Origin: Acanthopleura granulata
Lineage: Eukaryota; Mollusca; Polyplacophora; Chitonida; Chitonidae
Assembly: GCA_016165875.1 (NCBI GenBank)
Contig: JABBOT010000002.1
Span: 33,262,997 to 33,326,996 of the forward strand
Direction: 5' to 3'
Length of the DNA stretch: 64,000 nucleotides
Below the pieces are notes generated by a model that made no database searches, had not been told where the DNA came from, and saw only the letters and a program-made list of their open reading frames with translations. Below are positions 38,310 to 48,718 of the stretch, one piece after another. The stretch's first letter is position 1, and every line of letters begins with the position of its first letter. The position numbers and the translations under genes were made by a program.

Positions 38310-39190
38310 AAGAAGCGTATTGTTGAAATAAGTAATGTGCGCTGTATAATATTGTACTGGTGATATGAAAACAAACAGAAGCACTGCACTGGTGAGTGTA
38401 AACACGTAAAGGCATATACTGTACAATACTGTACAGATTATGACCATAAACAAGGAAAAGGCATGTGCTATACAGTGCGGTTCTGGTGAGTGTAAAACAA
38501 GCAAATGCACGTTCTGTACAATACCGCACATGTAAGTGTAAAATAAGCACATGTCTGTGCTGTACAGTACTGTACTAGTGAATGTAAAGCAGACAAAGGC
38601 AAATTCCCTACAATACGTTTACTGTAATGGAAAGAGTAAAACAAGCGGGTGTATGTTCTGTACAATACTGTGCCAGTGAGTGTAAAACAAGTGAAGGCAT
38701 GTTCTGTGCAACACTGCTCTGGTGAGTGTAAAACAAGGAAAGGCATGTTCTGTACAGCACTCTGCTGCATGGTGAGCGGAAAGTAAACGCACAGATGCGA
38801 GTACTGTACAACACTGTACTGATTAGTGAAAAACAAGCAGATGTATGTGCTGTACAATACTGTATGATGAGTGTAAAAGAATCGAAGGCATGTTCTGTAG
38901 AAAACATAACTGCACGGTAGGTGAAAAATAAATAAAGACAGTGTTCTGTACAGTACGTTACTGTACGGTGAGTGGAAAACAAACAGATGCATGTGTTCTA
39001 CAAATCTGTACTTGTGAGTGTAAAACAAGGTAAGGCTTGTTCTGTCCAATGTACTACTGTACGTTGAGTGTAAAACATGCTGATCTATGTGCGGTACAAT
39101 TCTGTATTGGAGAGTGTAAAACAAGCCAAGGTATGTGCTATACAATACACTACTGCAGGGCAAAACACGCAGATACATGTGTTATATAAT
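38310..39190. repeat. 46-50-bp tandem repeat array
   Basis: The word GTGAGTGTAAAACAAG (with variants) recurs at about 38486, 38532, 38579, 38676, 38722 and 38772 and on to 39115, followed in each unit by GCATGTTCTGTACAATACTG. That gives roughly 18 units. TGTACA/GTACAGTAC dyads make each unit partly self-complementary. A long minus-strand open frame (38468-39178) is an effect of the array. Confidence 0.88.
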
Positions 39191-40685
39191 ACTGTAAAGA
39201 TTAGTTCTCTCCGACGGTCTCTAAAAGTCGATTTGCATGAACAGCGGTTTGAATAGTACTGAGCGTTTGTGTATCTTTTTTATAAAACAATGGTTTTATT
39301 TTGCTTGGCTGTTTCAAACGTATTTTGGCGAAGCTTGATCAATATGTATATATCACCAAAACCATGCAAAAACTGAAAACATGAAATTATAGAATAAGTT
39401 GTAATTGGTATCAAAATTACCCGGAAATGCGACTTGTTACAACCGAACATAAAATGAACACGTGTCCCTTAATTAAGCGGTTTCATAAAATAACTTCATG
39501 TTCTTCCTTATTCCGTGGAAGGATGATCAAGTATCGAAACTCATGAATGGTTTCCACATTTGCAGGAAGACAACATTTGTGTATACATAATTTTAGTAAT
39601 ATATTACTGCAGTTTCGGCGATGGCGTTGTAAAAGTAAACATTGTCGGTTAAGAAGTTATTTAACTTTTGTCACCTATTGTTTATGTGATGCCATGAAAC
39701 ATGTCAAAAACTATCAAAGCTTAAGATAACAGCGTACATTCGAGTCCATACTGGCTGTTATAAATATACGACATCTCACTGCATGACTACAATAAAATGC
39801 AATTTGTTATTTACATTATTTGTATTACATGCATGTATGTTCTCTGGAAATTTAAATCCACAAGACTTTTATTATCACCTGTTCCTAACTCTGGTAAAAT
39901 ATCTGAATTTATCTATGCCTTTAACTGCATGTTTGGGGTAGGTTATATAGTGAGGCTTTTAGCTGAATTGGTCCAGCGTAGGCCTGACTAAATCAAATGA
40001 AAGGAAACAAAGGGAAAGTCGAGCTATTCATTTATTTATCATGTTTACTAATGTTACCATTTAATCACTATGGACGCTGACCTGGTTTTTGTTGGTGTAA
40101 AAAGTTATCTCATAGAGAAATTCGTGAATCTGGTTTTGGTATGATGAGAACAACATGAAAGGCGTCATTTGCGTGTAAAACCCACGAAAATTCAATACAT
40201 CGTGAAAGTTTCGTTGCAGAAAGTTTATAGTTCGGAGTAATACATACATGAAGAAACTAACTCAGCGGAGCCATGCCCAGTCCGAGTAAAGTTCCTGTTG
40301 TATTTCATTTTTGTTTTCACTTATAGAAGGTTAACATGTAAGCATGTCATGGATCAAGCAGTTAAAACGCAGAGGCGCCAGACTGATTCTGAGCACGTGG
40401 ATTCTATGCGGAAAATGTTACACTGATGTACCGGGCTAAAAGTTAAGCTCTGTAAACCAATGTTTAGGCTAAATAGGGTGAAGCGATGCCCTCACCACAA
40501 AGCGAGTATAGGCGGGACCAGGATCAAATCTGGTTGTACATATAGACCTGTATATTGACGGAAGGGGTTTGGTCGGGTTATAACCGGGCTCTATGTCGTC
40601 ACCTATTCAGCACTTGTACACCAAACACTTGGCAGCTCCTCCATTCACTGACCGGCATTTTTATCCATTTTATTTTATTCGTGCT

Positions 40686-40770
40686 CACCGCCGTACCGCC
40701 ATGTACCACCATGTACCGCCATGTGCCGCTATGTACCGCCATTTGTATCGCCATGTACCGCCACGCACCC
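40686..40770. repeat. TACCGCCATG short tandem repeats
   Basis: About eight imperfect copies of an 8-12-bp unit TGTACCGCCA. The DNA around it is unremarkable. Confidence 0.8.
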
Positions 40771-41831
40771 TTTGTTCAAGAGCCTGAAAATCTCACCGCC
40801 AGCTAGCGCTTTTTTTTCCTTGTACCACCAGTTATTTTTAAAAAATATGTTGTACATTATAGTATAATGTATCATTTGGGACTATTTATATATATATTTA
40901 TACAATATATTTTATGCTTTAACATAGATTATGGTATGGAAGAACATTGCCCCAAGGTGGACCTTGAAATGTTTACGACATCAGTGTCATATTCAGAGGT
41001 GGTAGTGTTATAATTTCAGATAATTGGGTTATTATAGTACTTCCACCATTATCCATAGCCCGGTATACATTTCTGTATTTGAACAAAATATCAAACTTTG
41101 GAAAGTTTTCCAATTCACCCCTTATTATTACCACCATGTGCAACCTCCAATCAAAACTCACAATCTGCGCTTCATTTCATTTACAGGGAAAAACAGGACT
41201 TCCATCTGGTATTTAGATAAACGCAGCAGGAAGTTTGACGACCATTATCGGACATGTGCAAGCATAAAATTGAGGAAGTTTTTAGTTTGAGATTGCACTG
41301 AAGCTTTACTAGACATCTTCACATGCTCAATGTAAAAGCAACATAGTAATTTACTCCAATAACCTGTATGTAAACTTTTCTGTATATATTATGTTACGAA
41401 TTTTCAGTGTCATCCTGTTCGTGATATTGATGATCAGATGTTTTAGTATTGGCCAACCAGAGACAATCAGATGTCTTTATAGCATTAACCAATGAGCAAT
41501 TCAGGTCTTCAGACGTCTTAGCATTATCCAAGCAGAGATAAGATGCGGAAATTGGGAAATATCCAATTTGTGATATGAATATAGAGTATCTAATTCACAT
41601 TTTAACCAAAAAGAAAACGACCGGGGCCAAAGTAAATTTCTATACTCGAGCCTCGTCTATACAGAATCATTATTATTGTCATAAGCATATATGGGTAAAG
41701 AGGAAAAATTAACATGAGGCATCATGATAAATCCGCTACTTAATCCATTTCGCTGATTTTTCAAACATGTTATGAATGGTTTAAACTTCTAATTTTTCAT
41801 TTCATGTGCAATAAATAAAGTGTCTTATGCA

Positions 41832-42099
41832 CCTTCGGGGTTTCCTTTAGCGCGCTGGTGAAGTACATGCAATGACCAAGGGGTTTCTCAACAATGCGGT
41901 CGCTGTGATTTCAAGCCCAGCTCTGGCTTGCTTCCACTACTGTCGTAAGAAGGAAGATCGGCCAGCAACCTGCAGATGGTGGGTTGTCTGTTTCCCACGG
42001 GCTCTGCTCTGTTAGATCCTACCACAATGCTGTAACCGATGTAATGTGAGATATCCTTGAGGACGTCATAAAGCACCAATCAAATAAATAAAATAAATA
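41832..42099 (+). mobile_element. Diverged SINE of the 28.6-kb type
   Basis: Shares head words (GCGCGCTGGTGAAGTACATG, CAATGCGGTCGCTGTGA), core CCAGCAACCTGCAGATGG and tail AAAGCACCAATCAAATAAAT with the 28.6-kb copy, but is clearly older, with small insertions and substitutions. Confidence 0.8.
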
Positions 42100-42892
42100 T
42101 TAACATACATGTTCAGGAATATGACATGTGCTATGTTCATGTTGTCTTAAGCTTCTTGTATAATTTTTATTGATGGTTATTTTTAAAGGACTGATGAGCG
42201 GTAACTCCAAAATGAAGATTATGGTTATGTGGGACGTATGAAAAAGATGTCAGATTTGTTTTTTTAGAAAAATTTGTTCTACCCCTCTACTTTATTCAAA
42301 TTTTTTCGTCAATTGTCGGAAATGAATGGTGGCCTAATAATCTTTGTGGTACGAGTTCAGTGGCCCTCATTTGGGCTCTTTCCCCCACACAGTTTGAAAT
42401 GCAGCCATCAGGATTGGTGTTACGACTACATTTTACTTGTTATCCGAACTATTCACTGGGGCCTTAGGAAGTCTGTAGTTATAAGACATTTTGGCTCAGC
42501 CTAAGACCATCTGTATCATTTGCATGCTACTGACCACGTTTAACAGCTGGGGATTTAAACCAGCAATCTCTGAATTACGAATCCATGCACGCTTCTAAAA
42601 TCAGACTAAAGGAAACTTCCTCCCAGTTCATGGTTGATAGTGCTAAATTATAACCCTATTACATTCAATCCCACTTCTCCAATCTAGTCACTGCGAAATT
42701 GCCTCCAGTCCTGAGGTAAATATCGCTTCTACTTCGTGACGACCGACACCATGACGGCCGGTGGCCTAATAACAGCATGCCGATTTGGGCCATAAGCACG
42801 GGACAAACCTATAAAAAGGTTTTCTTCGTACGTATAATGACGCACCCGGTCACTACGTACCTTTCATGCCAAAATTAAAATAAACAAAATTG

Positions 42893-43045
42893 TTCTGGCC
42901 TCAGTAAAGCGCCGGTCTCAATGGGCTACTGAGCGCGCGTGTTCGAATCCAGTCCTCGCTGGTTAACTTACGTCAGTCATGACCTTTGCCAGGTACCTTG
43001 ACGCTGGGCAGTGATTTTCCCTATAAACCAGGCCACATACAGTTA
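42893..43045 (+). mobile_element. SINE-like element with tRNA-type head (third type)
   Basis: The head has CTCAGTAAAGCGCCGGTCTC and a good B box (GTTCGAATCC), followed by ACCTTGACGCTGGGCAGTGA and TTTTCCCTATAAACCAGG. The body is unlike the other two SINE types. No tail is evident. Confidence 0.5.
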
Positions 43046-43890
43046 CAGATAAGTCTTCACACGCACAGTAATTTTTAAAACCCATGTAATTAAACAAACT
43101 CATAAGTATACATTGAATAAGTGACGTTTAATTGGTAATTCTCTTTAGGGTATTGGCCATAAGTCAGATAATCTATCAGTTTTGTTTTAAACATCCTTGT
43201 TTCCAGTCTGTCAAAAATGATACATCGTATCAGTAACAAAACGATTATGCCATCATACAGGTCGAGATTGTGAGTTCGAATCTGGACTCGTGTAAATTTT
43301 TCCTCATGATTTCATGGAAATGTTGCAGGAACTTCGAGCACATTATTTGATGGTTATTGCCTCAAAAATATTATGCATCAGCAAAAGCTGTTGCATGGGT
43401 GTAAGGCAAAAAATAATAAAAAGAAAAGTGTGGCGTGAACTATGCATACACGCATGGGAGACAACCGCTGTGAATTTAACACGAGCATATACGAACCGAG
43501 TTGAGTGCCCCTGCAAACTGCTTCTCTATGGATTGTTAATCACTTGACCTTAACACATTACATTAACTGCATGTGCTAATACTTTGCTAACATCTCGCTA
43601 AAGTAAAAGAATCAAATGGGCGATGTTTAGTCCTATACATACACATATGTAAAAGTTTGTGTCATTATGTTGTTCTCTTATGATTCGACTTGAGCCTATT
43701 ATGATAGCATAATAGCACGCCCCTTTTTATTCGGGTCAGAAAAGATAGTCTGCGTGGTTCATCGACCCCTTCATAAATACCATGCTGTCATCAAGTCCAC
43801 AACATCATCTGGATGATATTTACGTAATGATTATGGTGAAACTATCATTATATATATATATATATGTTTTTTTTCTTCTTTTTTTTTCTT

Positions 43891-44105
43891 ACTTCCTGGA
43901 GGGTCTCCGTAGGCGGAGGCTGTGAGTTCAAATTCAGTGCATGCTAGTTTCTTTCTCTCCAGCTTTACGTACGCAGGTCTACCCCCAGGATTGTCATGGC
44001 TCTGCCAGACTTCCTCCCACGATAATGCTGGTCGTCGCCGTAAGAAAAATATATTCTTGTGTACCGTGTAAAACTTCAATCAAATAAATAAATAAATAAA
44101 TAAAT
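43891..44105 (+). mobile_element. SINE of the 28.6-kb type abutting the Helt stop codon
   Basis: Diverged core (GCAGGTCTACCCCCAGGATT), body with CTTCCTCCCACGATAATGCT and ATATTCTTG, and tail TCAATCAAATAAATAAATAA ending at 44105. The minus-strand Helt stop codon is at 44108-44110, so the SINE tail starts two bases beyond it and the element forms the first part of the Helt 3' UTR in antisense orientation. Confidence 0.82.
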
Positions 44106-44107
44106 GT

Positions 44108-44733
44108 TTATTTCCTTCTGTGTTCGTATTTGACATGTCTTATTGGTCCCTGGCTATGACCACATTCGGATTCAGACCACGGCCAGCCTCTTTTCTGGTT
44201 ATAACTGATGACGTCACTAGACAGGCAAGAACTGCTGATGACCGGTTCCAATCCATTCTGTCCAGGTAAACTACTGGCTGAAAGCACGAGTCTGTTTTTG
44301 GTATCTGTGTTGGTAGATGATGTAATTTTAGAACTCTGGAAGCGTGAGGCGGGTAAACCTGCGGGATCAGACTGAATGCAGTTTGGCGAGAGGTAAGGCA
44401 TTAGGCGCGCAGGGTATCTGTCACGTCCAATCACGTCTCTTGTTAGAGGGGGTACGCCATCTTGTGTCGTTTGACCAATGGCGCCGATCGAAAGAAAATT
44501 TCCTGCTGATGTCACTCTGTGGAGTGTGTGCCTGACGGACAGACCGCCGCTGACGGAGGAATCGGGCCTAAAGCGGGTTTGTAGATAAGTCAGGAGCCTT
44601 ATGCATCGACTGTCACTGACATTCAAACCCTCCACATCAGTCATAAAGCGAGCCACTTCTCTCATACAATCACTATACCCGCATTGGTAATGTTGCATAA
44701 AGTCACTGCAAATATCAGGACTGTACCAATCAC
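44108..44733 (-). CDS. helt: Helt exon 4: Orange domain and C terminus
   Basis: On the minus strand the acceptor TTATTTCAG precedes 44733 and the split Gly codon joins exon 3, giving ...YDKG-DWYSPDICSDFMQH. The Orange domain is followed by LLTYLQTRFRPDSS and a Ser/Gly/Pro-rich tail without recognisable motifs, ending EHRRK and TAA at 44108-44110. An AATAAA hexamer (44107-44112 on the minus strand) overlaps the stop. Confidence 0.93.
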
Positions 44734-47700
44734 CTGAAATAACACAAAGGATTTCATACAATCAACACAGAAAAATCACAGGTTATATTTGTACATGTGT
44801 GTTGCGTGTCAGTCAGCATGCTTACCGGATCAATCCTCAGCCGCAGAATTTACCAACATACCTCGCATATTTTGCACATACTAGACTGCATGGGTGGTTG
44901 AATGTGAATGACATAAGTAGCGCTCCAGCTCAGAGTGATTTCTAGCTGAAGAGAACGCTTAAAACATCCATCTTTTTCCCAGGTGCTCTATATTCCTTCG
45001 TCAATTGCGAGTTCGAAAACAGCGAATATCATATTACCTGTCCGAAAACAAGCAGGAATGGCTAAGAATAGACACAATTTCTTCATTTTCAAAGTAGAAG
45101 ATACATGTACATCTCAGATGACTGCTTAGCTGGTGATATGCACCTGGGAAAGATGATGAAGGAATTAGCTGGTGATATGCACCTGGAAAGATGATGAAGG
45201 AATTAGCTGGTGATATGCACTTGGGAAAGATAATGAAGGAATTAGCTGGTGATATGCACCTGGAAAGATGATGAAGGAATTAGCTGGTGATATGCACCTG
45301 GGAAAGATAATGAAGGAATTAGCTGGTGATATGCACCTGGGAAAGATAATGAAGGAATTAGCTGGTGATATGCACCTGGGAAAGATGATGAAGGAATTAG
45401 CTGATGATATGCACCTGGGAAAGATAATGAAGGAATTAGCTGGTGATATGCACCTGGAAAGGTGATGAAGGAATTAGCTGATGGTATGCACCTGGGAAAG
45501 ATGATGAAGGAATTAGCTGATGATATGCACCTTGGAAAGATGATGAAGGAATTAGCTGGTGATATGCACCTGGGAATGATAATGAAGGAATTAGCTGATG
45601 ATATGCACCTTGGAAAGAGGATGAAGGAATTAGCTGGTGATATGCACCTGGGAAAGATGATGAAGGAATTAGCTGGTGATATGCACCTGGGAAAGATGAT
45701 GAAGGAATTAGCTGGTTATATGCACCTGGAAAGAGGATGAAGGAATTAGCTGGTGATATGCACCTGGAAAGAGGATGAAGGAATTAGCTGGTGATATGCA
45801 CCTGGGAAAGATGATGAAGGAATTAGCTGATGATATGCACCTGGGAAAGAGGATGAAGGAATTAGCTGGTGATATGCACCTGGAAAGAGGATGAAGGAAT
45901 TAGCTGGTGATATGCACTTGGGAAAGACAATGAAGGTAATTCCTTCATTGTCTTTCCCAAGTGCATATCACCAGCTATCACCAGCTGGTGATATGCACCT
46001 GGAAAGAGAATGAAGGAATTAGCTGGTGATATTCACCTGGAAAGATGATGAAAGAATTAGCTGGTGATATGCACCTGGAAAGATGATGAAGGAATTAGCT
46101 GGTGATATGCACGTGGGAAAGATGATGAAAGAATTAGCTGGTGATATGCACCTTGGAAAGAGGATGAAGGAATTAGCTGGTGATATGCACCTGGGAAAGA
46201 TGATGAAGGAATTAGCTGATGATATGCACCTGGGAAAGAGGATGAAGGAATTAGCTGGTGATATGCACCTTGGAAAGAGGATGAAGGAATTAGGTGATGA
46301 TATGCACCTGGGAAAGATGATGAAGGAATTAGCTGGTGATATGCACTTGGGAAAGATGATGAAGGAATTAGCTGGTGATATGCACCTTGGAAAGATGGTG
46401 AAGGAATTAGCTGGTGATATGCACGTGGGAAAGATGATGAAAGAATTAGCTGGTGATATGCACCTGGAAAGAGGATGAAGGAATTAGCTGGTGATATGCA
46501 CCTGGGAAAGATGATGAAGGAATTAGCTGATGATATGCACCTGGGAAAGAGGATGAAGGAATTAGCTGGTGATATGCACCTGGAAAGAGGATGAAGGAAT
46601 TAGGTGATGATATGCACCTGGGAAAGATGATGAAGGAATTAGCTGGTGATATGCACTTGGGAAAGATGATGAAGGAATTAGCTGGTGATATGCACCTTGG
46701 AAAGATGGTGAAGGAATTAGCTGGTGATATGCATCTGGGAAACATGATGAAGGGCTTACAAGGGAAAGGTAAAATATATATGTGACTTCACAAGGCCTCA
46801 CATACACGTCAAAACTCAAGTCATCAGCAGATCACAGGCCATCAGGCAGACTGCATACTGCCAACTGCCCTATATCAAATCAACAGCAAATCACAGGCCA
46901 TCAGCCAGACTGCATACTGCCAATGAAGATGAACACAGACTGGTGTTAAAGCGGGGTTAATGAAATATACAAACACCCAGGTTTACATATACCTGCTGCA
47001 CAAGAGTAATAAGTTGTAATTAGCGTCATTTGAACATATGAGTAAATGGAATGATATCAGGGCAAGGAGCAAACCGACGGGAACGATAGCAGCAAATCAA
47101 AATCTACATAACAAAATCAGTTTTGTTCTTCTCAGCAAAGATGGCAGCTGAAGAATGGCTCGAGGATGCCCGGAAAAGGTCATGGTTGTATTAATCAATG
47201 GGTTATGGTGGGTAGAATTCCAAGCTGCAGGCAACGTAGGCCTATGTGGACGTTTGACAACCGACCTTTGGTCAACATTATTAAAACAGTGGTCTACTGT
47301 GGATATCTGATTATAGTCGTGTTCACAGTGGGATATAGCGGGCAGAACTGAAATGTGTTCGATTTACACTGAAAATCCAAACTATGACGCTTGAGATATG
47401 TACGAAAAAATGATTGAACCGGATTACAGAATACACACGATTACCTTTGTCATAACGAAGCCCGAGTTCTGTTGTCTGAATTGCTCGTAAATAATCCACA
47501 GTCATTTCCAGAATTTCTGCCTTTTCCAGTTTACTCGTATTCTGCAACACAGAAAAACAACTCCCATAAGAAAAGGCGGTTTAAATGCCTACAGCCATAA
47601 ATGTAAAAGGGCTTTCTTACTGATGACGTCATTAAGGTAACCTGGATCTCGAGACAGTGACGGACTGGAGCCGATGATAACATTGACTGAGTGTGGGCAA

Positions 47701-48499
47701 TAAAACAGCGATTGATTTCAGCTGATGATACAGTGACAGGCCTTAGCCGATGATACAGTGACTGGCCTTAGCCGATGACACAACTATTGACTCCAGGAAA
47801 TGATACAGTGACTGATTTAAGCTAAAGATACAGTGATTAACTCGTTGTAGGTAATGATACAATATCCGGCTGATGCTGATACCCTGACTGGCAGATGGTA
47901 TATACTGACAACACTTGATACACTGACAGGGTGCAGGCGTATATATACAGCGACTAACTCTCGCGGGTGGCATGACTAACGGGCTCTATAGCCAATAACA
48001 CAACAACAGTAGTGACCCACCTGTTTGGCGAATGCTGAGGGAACAGCTTGACTTAACTCAAGCAGACAATTGTTGATCCTATCTCGTCGTCGTTTCTCTA
48101 TGACCTTGTGAGATGCTGGCTCCTTCATGCAACAAAACACAAATCTAATTACACTTTGTTATATATATTAATCATACAAACTATTCAAGCAAAAGTTCTT
48201 TTCAATTTTCAGACACTCTGCAAATTATAAGAGAAAAAGAAAACGCCGTGACAATCTTATGACTTAAAAACGTCTTGGGCCTGGGCATTTAAACGGTTGC
48301 GGAGACGTTTAATAAAATTAATATTGTCTCAGAACATTGCTGGCTGATGAACAAGTTGAATACGTGCAACACAACCACATGCAATGATTTGTATGTAAGC
48401 CTCAACCTCTGTAAGGCATGAGAACGGATTAAACGTCAAATTACTTACTGATAAATTGCGCATCATTTTGTCCTTCCTGTTGTCGTTCGAAGAAAGCAT
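44108..48499 (-). CDS. helt: Helt-type bHLH-Orange transcription factor, complete, four exons
   Basis: Nuclear DNA-binding repressor of the Hes/Hey/Helt group; vertebrate Helt acts in GABAergic neuron specification. Exons from 5' to 3' are 48449-48499, 48021-48122, 47445-47541 and 44108-44733. They total 876 nt, 291 residues plus TAA, with phases that all fit. The basic region SHKVIEKRRRDRINNC (about residues 21-36) has Lys where Hes proteins have Pro and Hey proteins have Gly, which is the Helt state. Helix 2 is SKLEKAEILEMTVDYLRA. The Orange domain (about 87-122) has YQCGYSDCMREVARFMTDVE, closely resembling Helt. No WRPW or YRPW corepressor tetrapeptide occurs at the C terminus. The ATG at 48499 opens a short basic leader and is the first in the exon. 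It could be called Hey-like, but the basic region and helix 2 favour Helt. No transcript evidence is available for exon 1. Confidence 0.9.
45123..46760. repeat. 38/39-bp minisatellite array in Helt intron 3
   Basis: Roughly 42 units of the type GATGAAGGAATTAGCTGGTG + ATATGCACCTGGGAAAGAT. The 39-bp form has CCTGGGAAAG and the 38-bp form CCTGGAAAG. Because 39 is divisible by three, plus-strand frames read MMKELAGDMHLGK repeats until a 38-bp unit shifts the frame. Minus-strand frames are open too (PSSSFPGAYHQLI). Units are highly alike, which points to recent amplification. There is no reason to believe the array is translated. Confidence 0.97.
45901..45993. repeat. Flipped minisatellite unit forming a perfect hairpin
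   Basis: The 36-nt arms 45901-45936 and 45942-45977 are exact reverse complements with a 5-nt loop (TAATT). Directly after, TATCACCAGCTGGTGATA at 45976-45993 is an 18-nt palindrome at the switch back to the normal orientation. One unit is therefore inverted inside the array. Confidence 0.95.
46825..46924. repeat. Two-copy repeat with 59-bp period
   Basis: ATCACAGGCCATCAGGCAGA and the following CTGCATACTGCCAA occur at 46831 and again, with small changes, at 46890. It lies just beyond the minisatellite in the same intron. Confidence 0.9.
47445..47541 (-). CDS. helt: Helt exon 3: end of loop, helix 2
   Basis: Acceptor GTGTTGCAG precedes 47541 and the donor after 47445 is GTAATC. It encodes NTSKLEKAEILEMTVDYLRA and IQTTELGLRYDKG (last codon split). 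The KLEKAEILxMTVxYL block is helix 2 of the Hey/Helt bHLH. Confidence 0.95.
47542..48020 (-). other. Helt intron 2 with degenerate ~28-bp repeats
   Basis: GATGATACAGTGAC-like words recur about every 28 bp between about 47720 and 47860 (47721, 47749 and on), then fade. No other feature is evident. Confidence 0.7.
48021..48122 (-). CDS. helt: Helt exon 2: basic region and helix 1
   Basis: The donor after 48021 is GTGGGT. The acceptor is a weak TGCATGAAG before 48122. It is exactly 34 codons: EPASHKVIEKRRRDRINNCL and LELSQAVPSAFAKQ. An in-frame ATG lies at the acceptor (48126-48128), so translation from an alternative first exon reading through here is conceivable. Confidence 0.92.
48123..48448 (-). 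other. Helt intron 1
   Basis: 326 bp, starting with the strong donor GTAAGT. AT-rich; no repeat or regulatory motif stands out. Confidence 0.75.
48449..48499 (-). CDS. helt: Helt exon 1: short leader
   Basis: Encodes MLSSNDNRKDKMMRNLS, 17 codons ending exactly at donor GTAAGTAA. Helt proteins have a similarly short, basic N-terminal leader before the bHLH. The length and phase fit the next exon. The exact start is inferred. Confidence 0.72.
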
Positions 48500-48718
48500 C
48501 TTACGCCAGCAAACAGATTAATTTTTGTTGAGGTTACAAATGGTGTGTTGCTCAGTGTTGCCTGTAGTTCCGCTGAGTTCGAGGCCCACCGATGATCTGC
48601 GGTCCACAGTCAACCTATGTAATCCTGGTCTGCAGCCAGCGTCGCTGTGACTCTTCTAAGTCTCTTCTAGATTACAAACTATTAGTCTCGTGACTTGACA
48701 CTCACCAAAGAATATATT

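Larger units (their letters stand above)
22776..43890. other. Intergenic stretch between UNC5 and Helt
   Basis: Apart from the SINEs and tandem arrays listed individually, I recognise no gene in these 21 kb. Open frames at 25395-25730, 27252-27635 (minus) and 27785-28040 (minus) have no recognisable domain. One oddity is a short inverted repeat, TTTCGTTTTCGT near 33959 with ACGAAAACGAAA near 34126. Confidence 0.6.
44734..47444 (-). other. Helt intron 3 (2.7 kb), largely minisatellite
   Basis: Bounded by donor GTAATC and acceptor TTTCAG on the minus strand. About 1.6 kb of it is the 38/39-bp array described separately. The rest is ordinary AT-rich sequence plus a 59-bp-period duplication. Confidence 0.85.

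Noticed and set aside
38468..39178. 236-codon minus-strand frame as a gene
   Set aside because: It coincides exactly with a tandem array of variable period, has no domain, and the repeated residues merely follow the DNA repeat.
45123..46760. CRISPR-like array
   Set aside because: Units are contiguous without unique spacers, and the context is a eukaryotic intron.
45268..46785. Open frames encoding MMKELAGDMHLGK repeats as a possible repetitive protein gene
   Set aside because: They arise from a 39-bp unit divisible by three, are open on both strands, break wherever a 38-bp unit occurs, and lie within an intron of Helt on the opposite strand.
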